Part shown: piece after piece, positions 43,543 through 52,738 of the stretch
How positions within the stretch are numbered: position 1 is the stretch's first letter
How the letters are laid out: every line of letters begins with the position of its first letter
Source of the DNA: Bradyrhizobium cajani
Lineage (GTDB): Bacteria > Pseudomonadota > Alphaproteobacteria > Rhizobiales > Xanthobacteraceae
Assembly (NCBI RefSeq): GCF_009759665.1
Contig: NZ_WQNE01000013.1
Span: forward strand, 1 to 64,000
Direction of reading: 5' to 3'
DNA: 64,000 nucleotides
The notes under the pieces: generated by a model
What the model was told of the DNA's origin: nothing
The model's input: the letters and a program-made list of their open reading frames with translations, nothing else
The model's database searches: none
Translations under genes and position numbers: made by a program

Positions 43543-45753
43543 CTACAAAAAGCTCTGCGGATCGACGTCGACTTCGAGCTTTTGGTTCCCCTTCGGCTTC
43601 GGGCTGACGGCGAGCCAGTTGCGCAGATAGTCGGACAGGTCGAAGCCGCGCGCCGATTTCACCAGGATGCGGAAGCGGTAGCGGCCCTTGATCACCGCGA
43701 GCGGGGCTTCCGCCGGCCCCAGCACGACCACGCGCTCGTCGCGCGGCGCGAGCGCGACGAGACGGCGACCCAAACCTTCGGCGCTCGGGCGATCGCCTGC
43801 CGAGATGATCAGGCTCGCGAGCCGTCCGAACGGCGGATAGAGGGTGCGCTCGCGCAGGTCGATCTCGCTGTCGTAAAAGGCCTCGCGATCGCAGGCGATC
43901 AGCGCCTTCATCACGGGATGGTCGGGCTGGTGGGTCTGGAGATAGCCGACGCCGCGGCCCTGCTCGCGTCCGGCGCGGCCGATCACCTGGTTGAGCAATT
44001 GCCAGGTGCGTTCCGCCGCGCGCGGATCGCCGTTGGACAGGCCGAGATCCGCATCGACCACGCCGACCAGATTGAGCCGCGGAAAATTGTGGCCCTTGGC
44101 GACAAGCTGCGTGCCGATGATGATGTCGACGCGGCCCTCCGCGATCTCGGCGAGCTCACTGCGCATCGTCTCGATCGAGGTGATGAGGTCGCTGGACAGC
44201 ACCATGGTGCGCGCGTCTGGGAACAGCGCGGCCGCCTCCTCCTGCAAGCGCTCGACGCCGGGCCCCACCGCCACCAGTGATTCCTCCGCGGAGCAGTTCG
44301 GACAGATATGGGGGCGCGGCATCGAGAAGCCGCAATGGTGACAGACCAGGCGCTGGCGAAACCGATGATCGACCAGCCAGGCGTCGCAGATGGTGCAGGC
44401 GAAGCGGTGACCGCAGCCGCGGCACAGCGTCAGCGGCGCATAGCCGCGGCGATTGAGGAACAGCAGCGCCTGCTCGCGCCGCTCGATTGCGATCTTGATT
44501 TCGCCCGCCAGCCGCGGCGAGATGAAGCGACCGCGCGCCGGCGGCTCGCGGCGCAGATCGATCGCCTCGATATGCGGCATGTGCTGGCCGCCGAAGCGCG
44601 AGGGCAGTGCGATGCGCTGATAGCGGTTCTTGCGCGCATTGACCTCGGACTCGACCGAGGGCGTGGCGGACGCCAGCACGATCGGAATCTTGGCGATATG
44701 CGCCCGCACCACCGCCATGTCGCGGGCGTGATAGTGCACGCCGTCGTCCTGCTTGTAGGCCTGGTCGTGCTCTTCATCGACCACGATGAGGCCGAGATTG
44801 GCATAGGGCAGGAACAGCGCCGAGCGCGCCCCGACCACGACCGGCGCGCTGCCTTCGGAGATCGCCGCCCAATTGCGCGCGCGGGTGCGCGGGGTGAGCT
44901 CGGAGTGCCATTCGATCGGCCGCACGCCAAACCGTTGCGCGAAGCGGTCGAGGAACTGGCCGGTCAGCGCGATCTCCGGCATCAGGATCAGCGACTGTTT
45001 TCCGCGGCGGATCGTTTCCGCAACGGCCTCGAAATAGACCTCGGTCTTGCCCGAGCCAGTGACGCCGTCGAGCAGCGCGACGTGGAAGGTGCCGTTGGCC
45101 GCGAGCGCGCGCATCGCATCCACGCCAGCGCGCTGGAGCGGCGAAAAATCCGGCCGGCCGAACTCCGGATCGGGGGCCGGCGGCGGCGGAGGCGGCGGCA
45201 TCGGCTCGACCGTGAGCGTGCCCTCGTCGACGAGGCCGTCGATCACGCCGGCCGAGACACCGGCTTCCTTGGCGGCCTCGGACTTGCCGTGCAGCAGGCG
45301 GTCCGACAGCACCTCGATCACGCGCTGCCGCGCCGGCGTCAGCCGCCGCGGCGGATCGCCGACCAGGCGCACGCCGGGACGCACCCGCTCGGGGCCCAAG
45401 TTCTCGCCCATCCGCAGGCACATGCGCAGCACCATGCCGCGCGGGCTCAGCGTGTAATTGGCGACCCAGTCGACCACCGAGCGCAACTCGCCCTTCAGCG
45501 GCGGGATGTCGAGCTTCTCGTTGACCTCCTTGAGCCGGTTGTGCAGGCGCGGATCGGGATTGGCATTTTCTCCCCAGACCACCGCCAGCACCTCGCGCGG
45601 GCCGAGCGGCACACCGACGAGATCGCCCGCCTTCAGCTCCATCCCGCGCGGCACCTTGTAGGAATAGGTCTGGTCGAGCGCGACCGGCACCAGCACGTCG
45701 ACCATGCGGATCGCGTTGGCGGGGATGGTCGTGCTGCGCGAGGAATGATCCAT
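43543..45753 (-). CDS. priA: Primosomal protein N' (PriA helicase)
   Basis: A 736-residue replication-restart helicase. The N-terminal DNA-binding part begins IRMVDVLVPVALDQTYSYKV. The helicase core has Walker A GVTGSGKTEVYFEA, the PriA-type box VVDEEHDQAYKQDDG and motif VI QVIGRAGREQGRG. The zinc cysteines are CRGCGHRFACTICD and CHHCG...CPNC, eight in all. A proline-rich linker (EPMPPPPPPPAPDPE) separates the N-terminal and helicase parts. The ATG at 45753 is preferred. It is divergent from xerC. Confidence 0.97.
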   Translation of the reverse strand: MDHSSRSTTIPANAIRMVDVLVPVALDQTYSYKVPRGMELKAGDLVGVPLGPREVLAVVWGENANPDPRLHNRLKEVNEKLDIPPLKGELRSVVDWVANYTLSPRGMVLRMCLRMGENLGPERVRPGVRLVGDPPRRLTPARQRVIEVLSDRLLHGKSEAAKEAGVSAGVIDGLVDEGTLTVEPMPPPPPPPAPDPEFGRPDFSPLQRAGVDAMRALAANGTFHVALLDGVTGSGKTEVYFEAVAETIRRGKQSLILMPEIALTGQFLDRFAQRFGVRPIEWHSELTPRTRARNWAAISEGSAPVVVGARSALFLPYANLGLIVVDEEHDQAYKQDDGVHYHARDMAVVRAHIAKIPIVLASATPSVESEVNARKNRYQRIALPSRFGGQHMPHIEAIDLRREPPARGRFISPRLAGEIKIAIERREQALLFLNRRGYAPLTLCRGCGHRFACTICDAWLVDHRFRQRLVCHHCGFSMPRPHICPNCSAEESLVAVGPGVERLQEEAAALFPDARTMVLSSDLITSIETMRSELAEIAEGRVDIIIGTQLVAKGHNFPRLNLVGVVDADLGLSNGDPRAAERTWQLLNQVIGRAGREQGRGVGYLQTHQPDHPVMKALIACDREAFYDSEIDLRERTLYPPFGRLASLIISAGDRPSAEGLGRRLVALAPRDERVVVLGPAEAPLAVIKGRYRFRILVKSARGFDLSDYLRNWLAVSPKPKGNQKLEVDVDPQSFL

Positions 45754-45875
45754 CAATGGTCTTTGGAGGGAGAATCGGAACCCGGGGCCTGAAGGCTAGC
45801 GCCACGGGCCGGCCTTAGCGAACGATAAACGAGTATGATGCGATATACTGTGCGGAATCATTACGTCCAGAGCGC

Positions 45876-46841
45876 ATGAGCAAAGCGGCCGCACCCCAAA
45901 TCGAGCTCGCCAGCGCCGATCCTGACATCGCGCAGGAGATGACGCGCTGGCTGTCGCATCTCGGCGCCGAGCGGCGGCTGTCGCCGAAGACGCTGGAGGC
46001 CTATGGCCGCGACTTGCGGCAGTGCCTGGATTTCCTTTGCAGTCATTGGGGCGAACGCGTGACGCTCGCCCGTTTTGCGTCGCTGGAAGCCACCGACATC
46101 CGCGCCTTCATGGCGATGCGCCGCGCCGACGACATTGCCGGCCGCTCGCTGATGCGCGCGCTGGCAGGCCTGCGCTCGTTTGGCCGCTTCCTCGAGCGTG
46201 AGGGAAAGGGCAAGGTCGGCGCGTTGTCGGCGATCCGCGCGCCGAAGGTCGCCAAGAGCCTGCCAAAGCCGCTGCCGATGGCCTCGGCCAAACGCCTTGC
46301 GGATGCCGACGAACGCGCCGGCGAGGAACGCGAGACGTGGATTTTGGCGCGCGACGCCGCGGTGATGGCGCTCTTGTATGGATCAGGCCTGCGCATCTCC
46401 GAAGCGCTCGGCCTGAAGCGCCGCGAGGTGCCGCGTCCCGGCGAAGGCGACGTGCTCGTCGTCACCGGCAAAGGCAACAAGACCCGCATGGTGCCGGTGC
46501 TTCAGAACGTACTTGAACTCGTGCATGAGTACGTCGCGATGTGTCCGTATCCGTTGCCGACGGAAGGTCCCATCTTCGTCGGCGCGCGCGGCGGGCCGCT
46601 CAGCCCGCGCATCATCCAGCTCGCGATGGAGCGGCTGCGCGGCGCGCTCGGCCTGCCGGACAGCGCCACGCCGCATGCGCTTCGCCATTCCTTCGCCACG
46701 CATCTGCTATCGCGCGGCGGCGATCTGCGCGCGATCCAGGAATTGCTCGGTCATTCCTCGCTCTCGACCACGCAGATCTATACCGGCATCGATTCGGAGC
46801 GATTGCTCGAGGTCTATGCGAGCGCGCATCCGCGGCGGTGA
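45876..46841 (+). CDS. xerC: Tyrosine recombinase XerC
   Basis: A 321-residue site-specific recombinase that resolves chromosome dimers at dif. The SAM-like N-terminal domain (about 15-115, LSHLGAERRLSPKTLEAYGRDL) precedes the catalytic domain. The catalytic set is visible: Arg in GSGLRISEALGL, Lys in VTGKGNKTR, HALRHSFATHLL (His and Arg), the second His in LLGHSSLSTTQ and Tyr in IYTGID. A housekeeping Xer protein is more likely than a phage integrase, given full length and the priA-xerC neighbourhood. Confidence 0.93.
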   Translation: MSKAAAPQIELASADPDIAQEMTRWLSHLGAERRLSPKTLEAYGRDLRQCLDFLCSHWGERVTLARFASLEATDIRAFMAMRRADDIAGRSLMRALAGLRSFGRFLEREGKGKVGALSAIRAPKVAKSLPKPLPMASAKRLADADERAGEERETWILARDAAVMALLYGSGLRISEALGLKRREVPRPGEGDVLVVTGKGNKTRMVPVLQNVLELVHEYVAMCPYPLPTEGPIFVGARGGPLSPRIIQLAMERLRGALGLPDSATPHALRHSFATHLLSRGGDLRAIQELLGHSSLSTTQIYTGIDSERLLEVYASAHPRR

Positions 46842-46850
46842 CACAGCGAC

Positions 46851-47423
46851 TCAATTCGAGAGATACTCGATATCATAGACGTAGTTCGAGCCGCGTCCGA
46901 CCTCGACGCGGACCATCGGCCTGAATTTCTCCAGGCGCTCATAGAGCGGCTCCGTGACCTTCACCGTTTGGTTTGCGATGCGGACGAGATAGTCCGCCTT
47001 GCGGCTGCTACCTGACCTCCACGCACGATCGACACGTCCTTCGATCGCGAGCCGGGACGTCAGGTGATCGAGAAACAGCATCCGCCCGGCATACCATGCA
47101 AGGCCGCTGCCGAGCAGCACGATCAGGATCATCGAGGCGAGCGGCTTCGCCTTGTCGCGCCATGAGCCATAGAGCTGAGGCTGCCAGAGCTGAGAGCCGG
47201 CGATAGCCAACCCCACGAAAACGAGGCCGACATGGACGTCGTTGACCGCGATGATCGAGCTCTTTTCATAAAACGGCAACAGGCCAAGGTAGACGACGGC
47301 GACCGCGAACACGATCTTGCCGAGGTACGGAAAGGCCTTGGTGTTGCGGGCCTTCAGCAGCGCAAATACGGCGATGATGACGAAGGGCCAGAAGCAGGCT
47401 GCGATGAATTCCGCTGTGGTCAT
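46851..47423 (-). CDS. Membrane protein of unknown function (190 aa)
   Basis: A 190-residue protein with about four membrane segments in its first 120 residues (FIAACFWPFVIIAVFALLKA, GKIVFAVAVVYLGLLPFY, VGLVFVGLAIAG, ASMILIVLLGSGLAWYAGRM). A soluble C-terminal part (about 120-190) rich in basic and beta-type residues ends YVYDIEYLSN. I recognise no family. Its stop is ten bases from the xerC stop (convergent). It is divergent from the DUF4337 gene. Confidence 0.7.
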   Translation of the reverse strand: MTTAEFIAACFWPFVIIAVFALLKARNTKAFPYLGKIVFAVAVVYLGLLPFYEKSSIIAVNDVHVGLVFVGLAIAGSQLWQPQLYGSWRDKAKPLASMILIVLLGSGLAWYAGRMLFLDHLTSRLAIEGRVDRAWRSGSSRKADYLVRIANQTVKVTEPLYERLEKFRPMVRVEVGRGSNYVYDIEYLSN

Positions 47424-47539
47424 GTGACAGGACTAGAGCAGCCTGAACGCGAAACCATTAATTGCAACCGCCATGGCGCTTGCCACTTGCGCCGGTCGCG
47501 CGGTTCGGTCAATCGTTGGTAAATAGGCAGGAGAGAAAT

Positions 47540-48133
47540 ATGAGCGCACATGAAAGCATGGAGCATGCCGAGCACGCCGAACACGCGTCCGGCTCAAACA
47601 AGAAGATTGCGCTCCTGATTGCCGTTCTGGCGCTGTTCCTGGCGATCTCGGAGACGCTCGGCAAGGGCGCCCAGACCGAATCGATCAGCAAGAACGTCGA
47701 AGCCGCCAACCTCTGGGCGTTCTTCCAGGCCAAGAGCATCCGCCGCACCGTGGTGGTGACCGCGGTCGAGCAGGGCAAGCTCACGCTGGGCTCCCTGCCC
47801 GAAGACGCTGCCGTGAGAGCGGCGGTGCAGAAGCAGATCGACGACTGGACCAAGACCGCGCAGCGCTACCGCTCAGAGCCCGAAACCGGCGAAGGCACCG
47901 AGCAGCTCGCCGAGAAGGCCAAGCATGCCGAGCACGCGCGCGACGAGGCGACCGCGAAGTACCATCACTTCGAGCTGGCCTCGGCCGCCTTCCAGATCGG
48001 CATCGTGCTGGCCTCGGCCACGATCATCACCGGCATGTTCGCGCTGGCCTATGTCGGCGGCGTTTTGACGCTCGCCGGCCTCATCATGACCGCGCTCGGC
48101 CTGTGGTGGCCGCATCTGCTGCATTTGCATTGA
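47540..48133 (+). CDS. DUF4337-family membrane protein
   Basis: A 197-residue protein. A histidine/glutamate-rich start (MSAHESMEHAEHAEHASG) precedes a first membrane segment (KKIALLIAVLALFLAISETL). A helical soluble region follows, with a further AKHAEHARDE motif, and then two membrane segments at the C-terminus (IGIVLASATIITGMFALAYV and LTLAGLIMTALGLWW). This is the layout of DUF4337; the function is unknown. The start with GGAGAGAAAT upstream is preferred over the longer open frame from 47462. Confidence 0.8.
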   Translation: MSAHESMEHAEHAEHASGSNKKIALLIAVLALFLAISETLGKGAQTESISKNVEAANLWAFFQAKSIRRTVVVTAVEQGKLTLGSLPEDAAVRAAVQKQIDDWTKTAQRYRSEPETGEGTEQLAEKAKHAEHARDEATAKYHHFELASAAFQIGIVLASATIITGMFALAYVGGVLTLAGLIMTALGLWWPHLLHLH

Positions 48134-48170
48134 GGGGCGGTGAGACGCGTGGCTTGATGCCACACAGACA

Positions 48171-48277
48171 GTGTCATGCCCCGGCTTGACCGGGGCATCC
48201 AGTACGCCGCGGCCTCTCGGTTCTAATCTCTCTGTCTCTGGAATACTGGATCGCCCGGTCAAGCCGGGCGATGACAC
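48171..48277. repeat. Palindromic repeat (GTGTCATGCCCCGG type)
   Basis: A 107-base inverted repeat: GTGTCATGCCCCGGCTTGACCGG on the left and CCGGTCAAGCCGGGCGATGACAC on the right, with TCCAGTA and TACTGGA inside. It separates two convergent genes. Confidence 0.75.
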
Positions 48278-48295
48278 CGAGTACGTGATGGGCAG

Positions 48296-48826
48296 CTAGC
48301 GCGCTTCGTGCACGCTCTTGCGGAAGCGCTGGATCAGGCGGAGCGTGCGGGCGGACCAGCCTTCGCCGTTGCCGGCGATCAGCTCGCGGATGCGCCGCTT
48401 GATCGGATCGACCAGCTCGGCGGCCTTGGCGCGCACCTTCAGCACCAGATCGTAGATCCGCTCGAACCAGTGCATCTCCAGCAGCTTGTCGCGCGTGACG
48501 TCGAACACGAAGGCGGTGACGCCAACGCCGAGCAGCTTTGCGAACAGGATGGTGAAGAGGGCGCTCGCCCAATATTCATGCGCGAGCAGCCACAGGCCGA
48601 CCAGCTTGAGCGGGAACAGCGGGACGATGGGGACCGCGAACACGATCAGCGTCATGGCCGGCGACAGCGCATCGACGCGCGTCGTCAGCCATTGCTTGAA
48701 GCGCGCGAGCGGGATGGCTGCGACGACCTTGGCAACGATCGGCTCGAGATGGTCCCACAGCCACGCTTCGATCAGGAAGATGATCGCAAGCAGGACCCAG
48801 ACCGGTTGAAGAAGGCGGCGCAGCAT
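48296..48826 (-). CDS. Membrane protein of unknown function (176 aa)
   Basis: A 176-residue protein starting MLRRLLQPVWVLLAIIFLIEAW (membrane segment 1), with further hydrophobic segments at about 55-75 (PAMTLIVFAVPIVPLFPLKL) and 80-110 (LLAHEYWASALFTILFAKLLGVGV). The amphipathic basic C-terminal region is rich in Arg and Lys (VRAKAAELVDPIKRRIREL). I cannot name a family. The frame is open upstream to 48994 but overlaps lpdA, so ATG 48826 is chosen. It follows lpdA on the same strand. Confidence 0.7.
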   Translation of the reverse strand: MLRRLLQPVWVLLAIIFLIEAWLWDHLEPIVAKVVAAIPLARFKQWLTTRVDALSPAMTLIVFAVPIVPLFPLKLVGLWLLAHEYWASALFTILFAKLLGVGVTAFVFDVTRDKLLEMHWFERIYDLVLKVRAKAAELVDPIKRRIRELIAGNGEGWSARTLRLIQRFRKSVHEAR

Positions 48827-48860
48827 GTGTTTCCCGCCCGATTCGGCGCTGGGCGCGCGG

Positions 48861-50261
48861 CTACATATGGATAGCCCGCTTGCCGACTGCAAGCGCGGCT
48901 TCCTTGACCGCTTCCGAGCGGGTCGGGTGCGCGTGGCAGGTGCGGGCGAGATCTTCCGCGCTGCCGCCAAATTCCATGAGAACGCAGGCCTCATGGATCA
49001 TTTCGCCGGCTTCGCGGCCGATAATGTGCACGCCGAGCACGCGATCAGTCTTCGCATCTGCGAGAATCTTCACGAAGCCGTCGGTGGTCTGGTTGACCTT
49101 GGAGCGGCCGTTGGCGGTGAAGGGAAACTTCCCGACCGTATAGGCGACACCGGCCTGCTTCAGTTCCTCCTCGGTCTTGCCGACGGAGGACACTTCCGGC
49201 GTGGTATACACGACGCTTGGGATAACGTCGTAGTTCACGTGGCCGGCCTGTCCCGCGATGATCTCCGCGACCGCAACGCCTTCATCCTCGGCCTTGTGCG
49301 CGAGCATCGGGCCTGCGACGACGTCGCCGATGGCATAGACGCCCTTCAGGCTGGTGGCGAAATGCGGATCGATCTGCACGCGACCGCGATTGTCGAGCGC
49401 AACGCCGGCTTCCTTCAGTCCCAATCCATCCGTGTACGGCACGCGACCGATGCAGACGAGCACGACGTCGGCCTCGATGGTCTCGGCCGCGCCACCCGCA
49501 GCCGGTTCGATTTTCGCAAGCAGTGCCTTGCTGTTCACTTCGACGCCAGTGACCTTCGAGCCGAGCTTGAACGCAAAGCCCTGCTTTTCCAGGATGCGCT
49601 GGAATTGCTTGGCGATCTCGCCGTCCATGCCGGGCAGGATGCGGTCGAGGAATTCGACGACCATGACTTCGGAGCCGAGTCTGCGCCACACCGAGCCGAG
49701 CTCGAGGCCGATCACGCCGGCGCCGATCACCAGCAATCTGCCCGGCACTTTCTCCAGCGACAGCGCGCCGGTCGACGACACGATGCGCTTCTCGTCGATC
49801 TCGATGCCCTTGAGACGCGCGATGTCCGAGCCGGTGGCGATCACGATGTTCCTGGTCTCGACCACCTGCGATTTGCCGTCGGCGGAGACTTCGACCTTGC
49901 CGGTGCCGAGGATCTTGCCGGCGCCCTTGAGCACGTCGATCTTGTTCTTCTTCATCAGGAACTCGACGCCCTTGACGTTGCCGTCGATGCCCTGCTGCTT
50001 GAAGTTCATCATCGACGGCAAATCGAGCTTCGGCGCGGAAACGCTCACGCCCATTTTCGCGAAGGAATGGCCGGCTTCCTCGAACATCTCGGAGGCGTGC
50101 AGCAGCGCCTTCGACGGCATGCAGCCGACATTGAGGCAGGTGCCGCCGAGGGTTGCGTTCTTTTCGACCACGGCGACTTTCATGCCGAGCTGGGCTGCGC
50201 GCACCGCGCAGACATAACCGCCCGGTCCGGTGCCGATGACGACGAGATCGTAGGTAGCCAT
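48861..50261 (-). CDS. lpdA: Dihydrolipoyl dehydrogenase (E3)
   Basis: A 466-residue flavoprotein that reoxidises dihydrolipoamide on the 2-oxoglutarate dehydrogenase complex. The FAD motif VIGTGPGGYVCAVRAAQLG is at the N-terminus, the redox disulfide GGTCLNVGCMPSK at about 40-52, the NAD motif VIGAGVIGLELG in the middle and the C-terminal HAHPTRSEA dyad is intact. It lies downstream of sucA and sucB in the TCA block, with an SDR gene and a small membrane protein gene between. Confidence 0.98.
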   Translation of the reverse strand: MATYDLVVIGTGPGGYVCAVRAAQLGMKVAVVEKNATLGGTCLNVGCMPSKALLHASEMFEEAGHSFAKMGVSVSAPKLDLPSMMNFKQQGIDGNVKGVEFLMKKNKIDVLKGAGKILGTGKVEVSADGKSQVVETRNIVIATGSDIARLKGIEIDEKRIVSSTGALSLEKVPGRLLVIGAGVIGLELGSVWRRLGSEVMVVEFLDRILPGMDGEIAKQFQRILEKQGFAFKLGSKVTGVEVNSKALLAKIEPAAGGAAETIEADVVLVCIGRVPYTDGLGLKEAGVALDNRGRVQIDPHFATSLKGVYAIGDVVAGPMLAHKAEDEGVAVAEIIAGQAGHVNYDVIPSVVYTTPEVSSVGKTEEELKQAGVAYTVGKFPFTANGRSKVNQTTDGFVKILADAKTDRVLGVHIIGREAGEMIHEACVLMEFGGSAEDLARTCHAHPTRSEAVKEAALAVGKRAIHM

Positions 50262-50318
50262 GAGAGGAAGTCCCGTAAGTTTGGCGTGATGAGGATGTGT
50301 CAGCGTCCGCGCGGCGCG

Positions 50319-51065
50319 TCAGCGTCCGCCGGACACATCGAGAATGGCAGAGGTGACGTAGGAGGCATCGTCCGACATCAGCCAGACGATGGCGTTGGCG
50401 ATTTCCTCGGCGGTGCCGACGCGCTTCATCGGCACCAGATGGGCCAGACGATGGGCGCGGTCGGGCTCGCCGCCGGCGGCGTGGATTTCGGTGTCGATCA
50501 GGCCGGGGCGAATGCCGGCGACACGGATGCCTTCGCCCGCGACCTCATAGCCGAGACCGATGGTGAAGGAATCGATCGCGCCCTTGGAGGCCGCATAATC
50601 GACATAGGTGTTGGGTGAGCCGAGCTTGGCGGCGACCGACGACAGGTTGACGATGACGCCGCCCTTGCCGCCGTGCTTGGTCGACATCCGCTTCACCGCC
50701 TCGCGCGCGCAGAGGATGGAGCCGGTGACGTTGACCGCCATGACGCGCTGGATGCGCTCGGCCGACATCTCGTCGACGCGCACGCCGCTCTTGCCGACGA
50801 TGCCGCCATTGTTGACGAGCGCCCCTAACGTGCCGAACTTGTCGGCCGCCTTGAACAGTTCGAGGATGTCGCTTTCTTCGGCGACATCGCATTTCACCGC
50901 GATCACCTTGCCGTTGCTCGCCGCGATCTGGGCGACGACCTCGCCCGCAGCCTGCTTGTTGCTGGCATAGCCGACCACGACGCGATAACCGCGCGCGGCC
51001 GCCGCAATCGCGGTCGCCCGCCCGATGCCGCGGCTGCCGCCGGTGATGACAACGACTTTATCCAT
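50319..51065 (-). CDS. SDR-family oxidoreductase
   Basis: A 248-residue short-chain dehydrogenase. GGSRGIGRATAIAAAARG is the NAD(P)-binding TGxxxGIG site, NNGGIV stands in place of the usual NNAG, and YAASK (YxxxK) carries the catalytic Tyr and Lys. The serine is in VNLSSVAAK. The terminal DVSGGR matches the glucose/3-ketoacyl reductase branch. The start at 51065 gives the canonical MDKVVVITGGS. It is inserted between sucB and lpdA on the same strand, so it may be co-transcribed; its substrate is unknown. Confidence 0.88.
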   Translation of the reverse strand: MDKVVVITGGSRGIGRATAIAAAARGYRVVVGYASNKQAAGEVVAQIAASNGKVIAVKCDVAEESDILELFKAADKFGTLGALVNNGGIVGKSGVRVDEMSAERIQRVMAVNVTGSILCAREAVKRMSTKHGGKGGVIVNLSSVAAKLGSPNTYVDYAASKGAIDSFTIGLGYEVAGEGIRVAGIRPGLIDTEIHAAGGEPDRAHRLAHLVPMKRVGTAEEIANAIVWLMSDDASYVTSAILDVSGGR

Positions 51066-51093
51066 CACATCAGTCCCCACGAGTTCGAGCGCA

Positions 51094-51327
51094 CTACGAC
51101 GTCTTGCCTTCAAGAGCTGCCAAACGATCCAGCACGGACTTGTCCGTCAAGCTCACCAGATGGAGCAGAACAAAGAAACTGACGAACGGGATCAGGCACC
51201 ACATGGCGAAGCCGACACCTTTCCCCTTCCTGCGGCTGATCGGAATCGCGACGAGGAAGAGGACAAAGGTGACAAACAGGAATGGCACCATGGAAAGCAG
51301 CGCATCGGAGAGCGACGGCTCGTGCAT
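51094..51327 (-). CDS. Small membrane protein in the suc operon (77 aa)
   Basis: A 77-residue protein with two membrane segments: MVPFLFVTFVLFLVAIPI (about 13-30) and GFAMWCLIPFVSFFVLLHLV (about 39-58), joined by a basic loop (RRKGKG). I know no function. It starts 11 bases after the sucB stop and is on the same strand, so it is probably co-transcribed. The short length and clear two-helix hairpin make a real gene likely. Confidence 0.65.
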   Translation of the reverse strand: MHEPSLSDALLSMVPFLFVTFVLFLVAIPISRRKGKGVGFAMWCLIPFVSFFVLLHLVSLTDKSVLDRLAALEGKTS

Positions 51328-51338
51328 GGCGGCCTCGC

Positions 51339-52577
51339 TTAGAGATCGAGCACCAGCCGCGCCGGATCTTCCAGGCTCTCCTTGACGCGGACCAGGAAGG
51401 TGACGGCTTCCTTGCCGTCGATCACGCGGTGATCGTAGGACAGCGCCAGATACATCATCGGGCGCACCTCGATCTTGCCGCCGACGACCATCGGCCGTTC
51501 CTGGATCTTGTGCATGCCGAGGATGCCGGACTGCGGCGCGTTCAGGATCGGGGTCGACATCAGCGAGCCGTAGATGCCGCCATTGGTGATGGTGAAGGTG
51601 CCGCCTTGCATCTCGTCGATCTTGAGCTGGCCGTCACGGGCGCGGCGGCCGAAATCGGCAATGCCCTTCTCGATGTCGGAGATCGACTTGTGGTCGCAGT
51701 CGCGCACCACGGGGACGACCAGGCCCTTGTCGGTGCCGACGGCGACGCCGATGTGGTAGTAGTTCTTGTAGATCAGGTCGGTACCGTCGATCTCGGCGTT
51801 CACGGCCGGGATGTCCTTCAGCGCCTGCACGACGGCCTTGGTGAAGAAGCCCATGAAGCCGAGCTTGGCGCCGTGCTTCTTCTCGAACGCATCCTTGTAG
51901 TGGGCGCGCAGCGCCATGACGTTGGTCATGTCGACCTCGTTGAAGGTCGTGAGCATGGCCGCGGTGTTCTGCACGTCCTTGAGACGGCGCGCGATGGTCT
52001 GGCGCAGGCGGGTCATCTTGACGCGCTCTTCGCGGGCGGCGTCATCGGCCGGCGACGGTGCGCGGACCTGCACGGCGGCGGCGGGCTGGTTGACCGGGGT
52101 CGGCGCCGAGGCCGCGCGCTCGATCGCGGCGAGCATGTCGCCCTTGGTGACGCGGCCGTCCTTGCCGGAGCCCGGAACGGTGGAGGCGTCGATGCCGGTT
52201 TCGGCCGACAGCTTGCGCACGGATGGGGCGAGCGGCGCATCGGCCGGCGGCGCCTTCGCAGCCGGAGCCGGCGCGGGAGCGGCGGCAGCAGCCGGCGCAG
52301 CGGCAGGCTTGGCGGGCGCGGCGGCGGGCTTCGCAGCGCCGGCACCATCGGTGATCTGGCCGAGCAGCGCGCCGACCGCGACGGTGGCGCCATCGGCGGC
52401 GATGATCTCGCTCAGCGTGCCGGCGGAGGGCGCCGGGACTTCGATGGTGACCTTGTCGGTCTCGAGCTCCACCAAGGGCTCGTCGACGGCGACGGGATCG
52501 CCGGCCTTCTTGAACCAGCGGCCGATGGTGGCCTCGGTGACGGATTCGCCGAGCGTCGGCACACGAATTTCAGTCAT
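51339..52577 (-). CDS. sucB: 2-oxoglutarate dehydrogenase E2 (dihydrolipoyl succinyltransferase)
   Basis: A 412-residue subunit. The lipoyl domain (1-77) has the lipoylated lysine in ELETDKVTIEVPAP. An alanine/proline-rich linker, a peripheral-subunit-binding domain (about 117-155, APSVRKLSAETGID) and the catalytic domain follow. The active-site motif is SYDHRVIDGKEAVTFL, which contains the His-x3-Asp-Gly pair. It is preceded by sucA and a palindromic repeat. Confidence 0.98.
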   Translation of the reverse strand: MTEIRVPTLGESVTEATIGRWFKKAGDPVAVDEPLVELETDKVTIEVPAPSAGTLSEIIAADGATVAVGALLGQITDGAGAAKPAAAPAKPAAAPAAAAAPAPAPAAKAPPADAPLAPSVRKLSAETGIDASTVPGSGKDGRVTKGDMLAAIERAASAPTPVNQPAAAVQVRAPSPADDAAREERVKMTRLRQTIARRLKDVQNTAAMLTTFNEVDMTNVMALRAHYKDAFEKKHGAKLGFMGFFTKAVVQALKDIPAVNAEIDGTDLIYKNYYHIGVAVGTDKGLVVPVVRDCDHKSISDIEKGIADFGRRARDGQLKIDEMQGGTFTITNGGIYGSLMSTPILNAPQSGILGMHKIQERPMVVGGKIEVRPMMYLALSYDHRVIDGKEAVTFLVRVKESLEDPARLVLDL

Positions 52578-52622
52578 GGTCTTTTCCTTAAGGAGATCGC
52601 CGGTGCGGTCATGAATTCATAC

Positions 52623-52721
52623 GTCATGCCCCGCGAAGGCGGGGCATCCAGTACGCCGCGGCGTTCGTTTTGATCACGAACGCCGCGGCGTACTGGATTG
52701 CCCGCCTTCGCGGGCAATGAC
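52623..52721. repeat. Near-perfect palindrome between sucA and sucB
   Basis: About 99 bases: GTCATGCCCCGCGAAGGCGGGGCA and TCCAGTACGCCGCGGCGTTCG on the left; CGAACGCCGCGGCGTACTGGA and TGCCCGCCTTCGCGGGCAATGAC on the right. It should form a very stable hairpin in the mRNA between sucA and sucB and may alter their relative expression. Confidence 0.8.
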
Positions 52722-52738
52722 AGCGTCTTAAAAACTTC

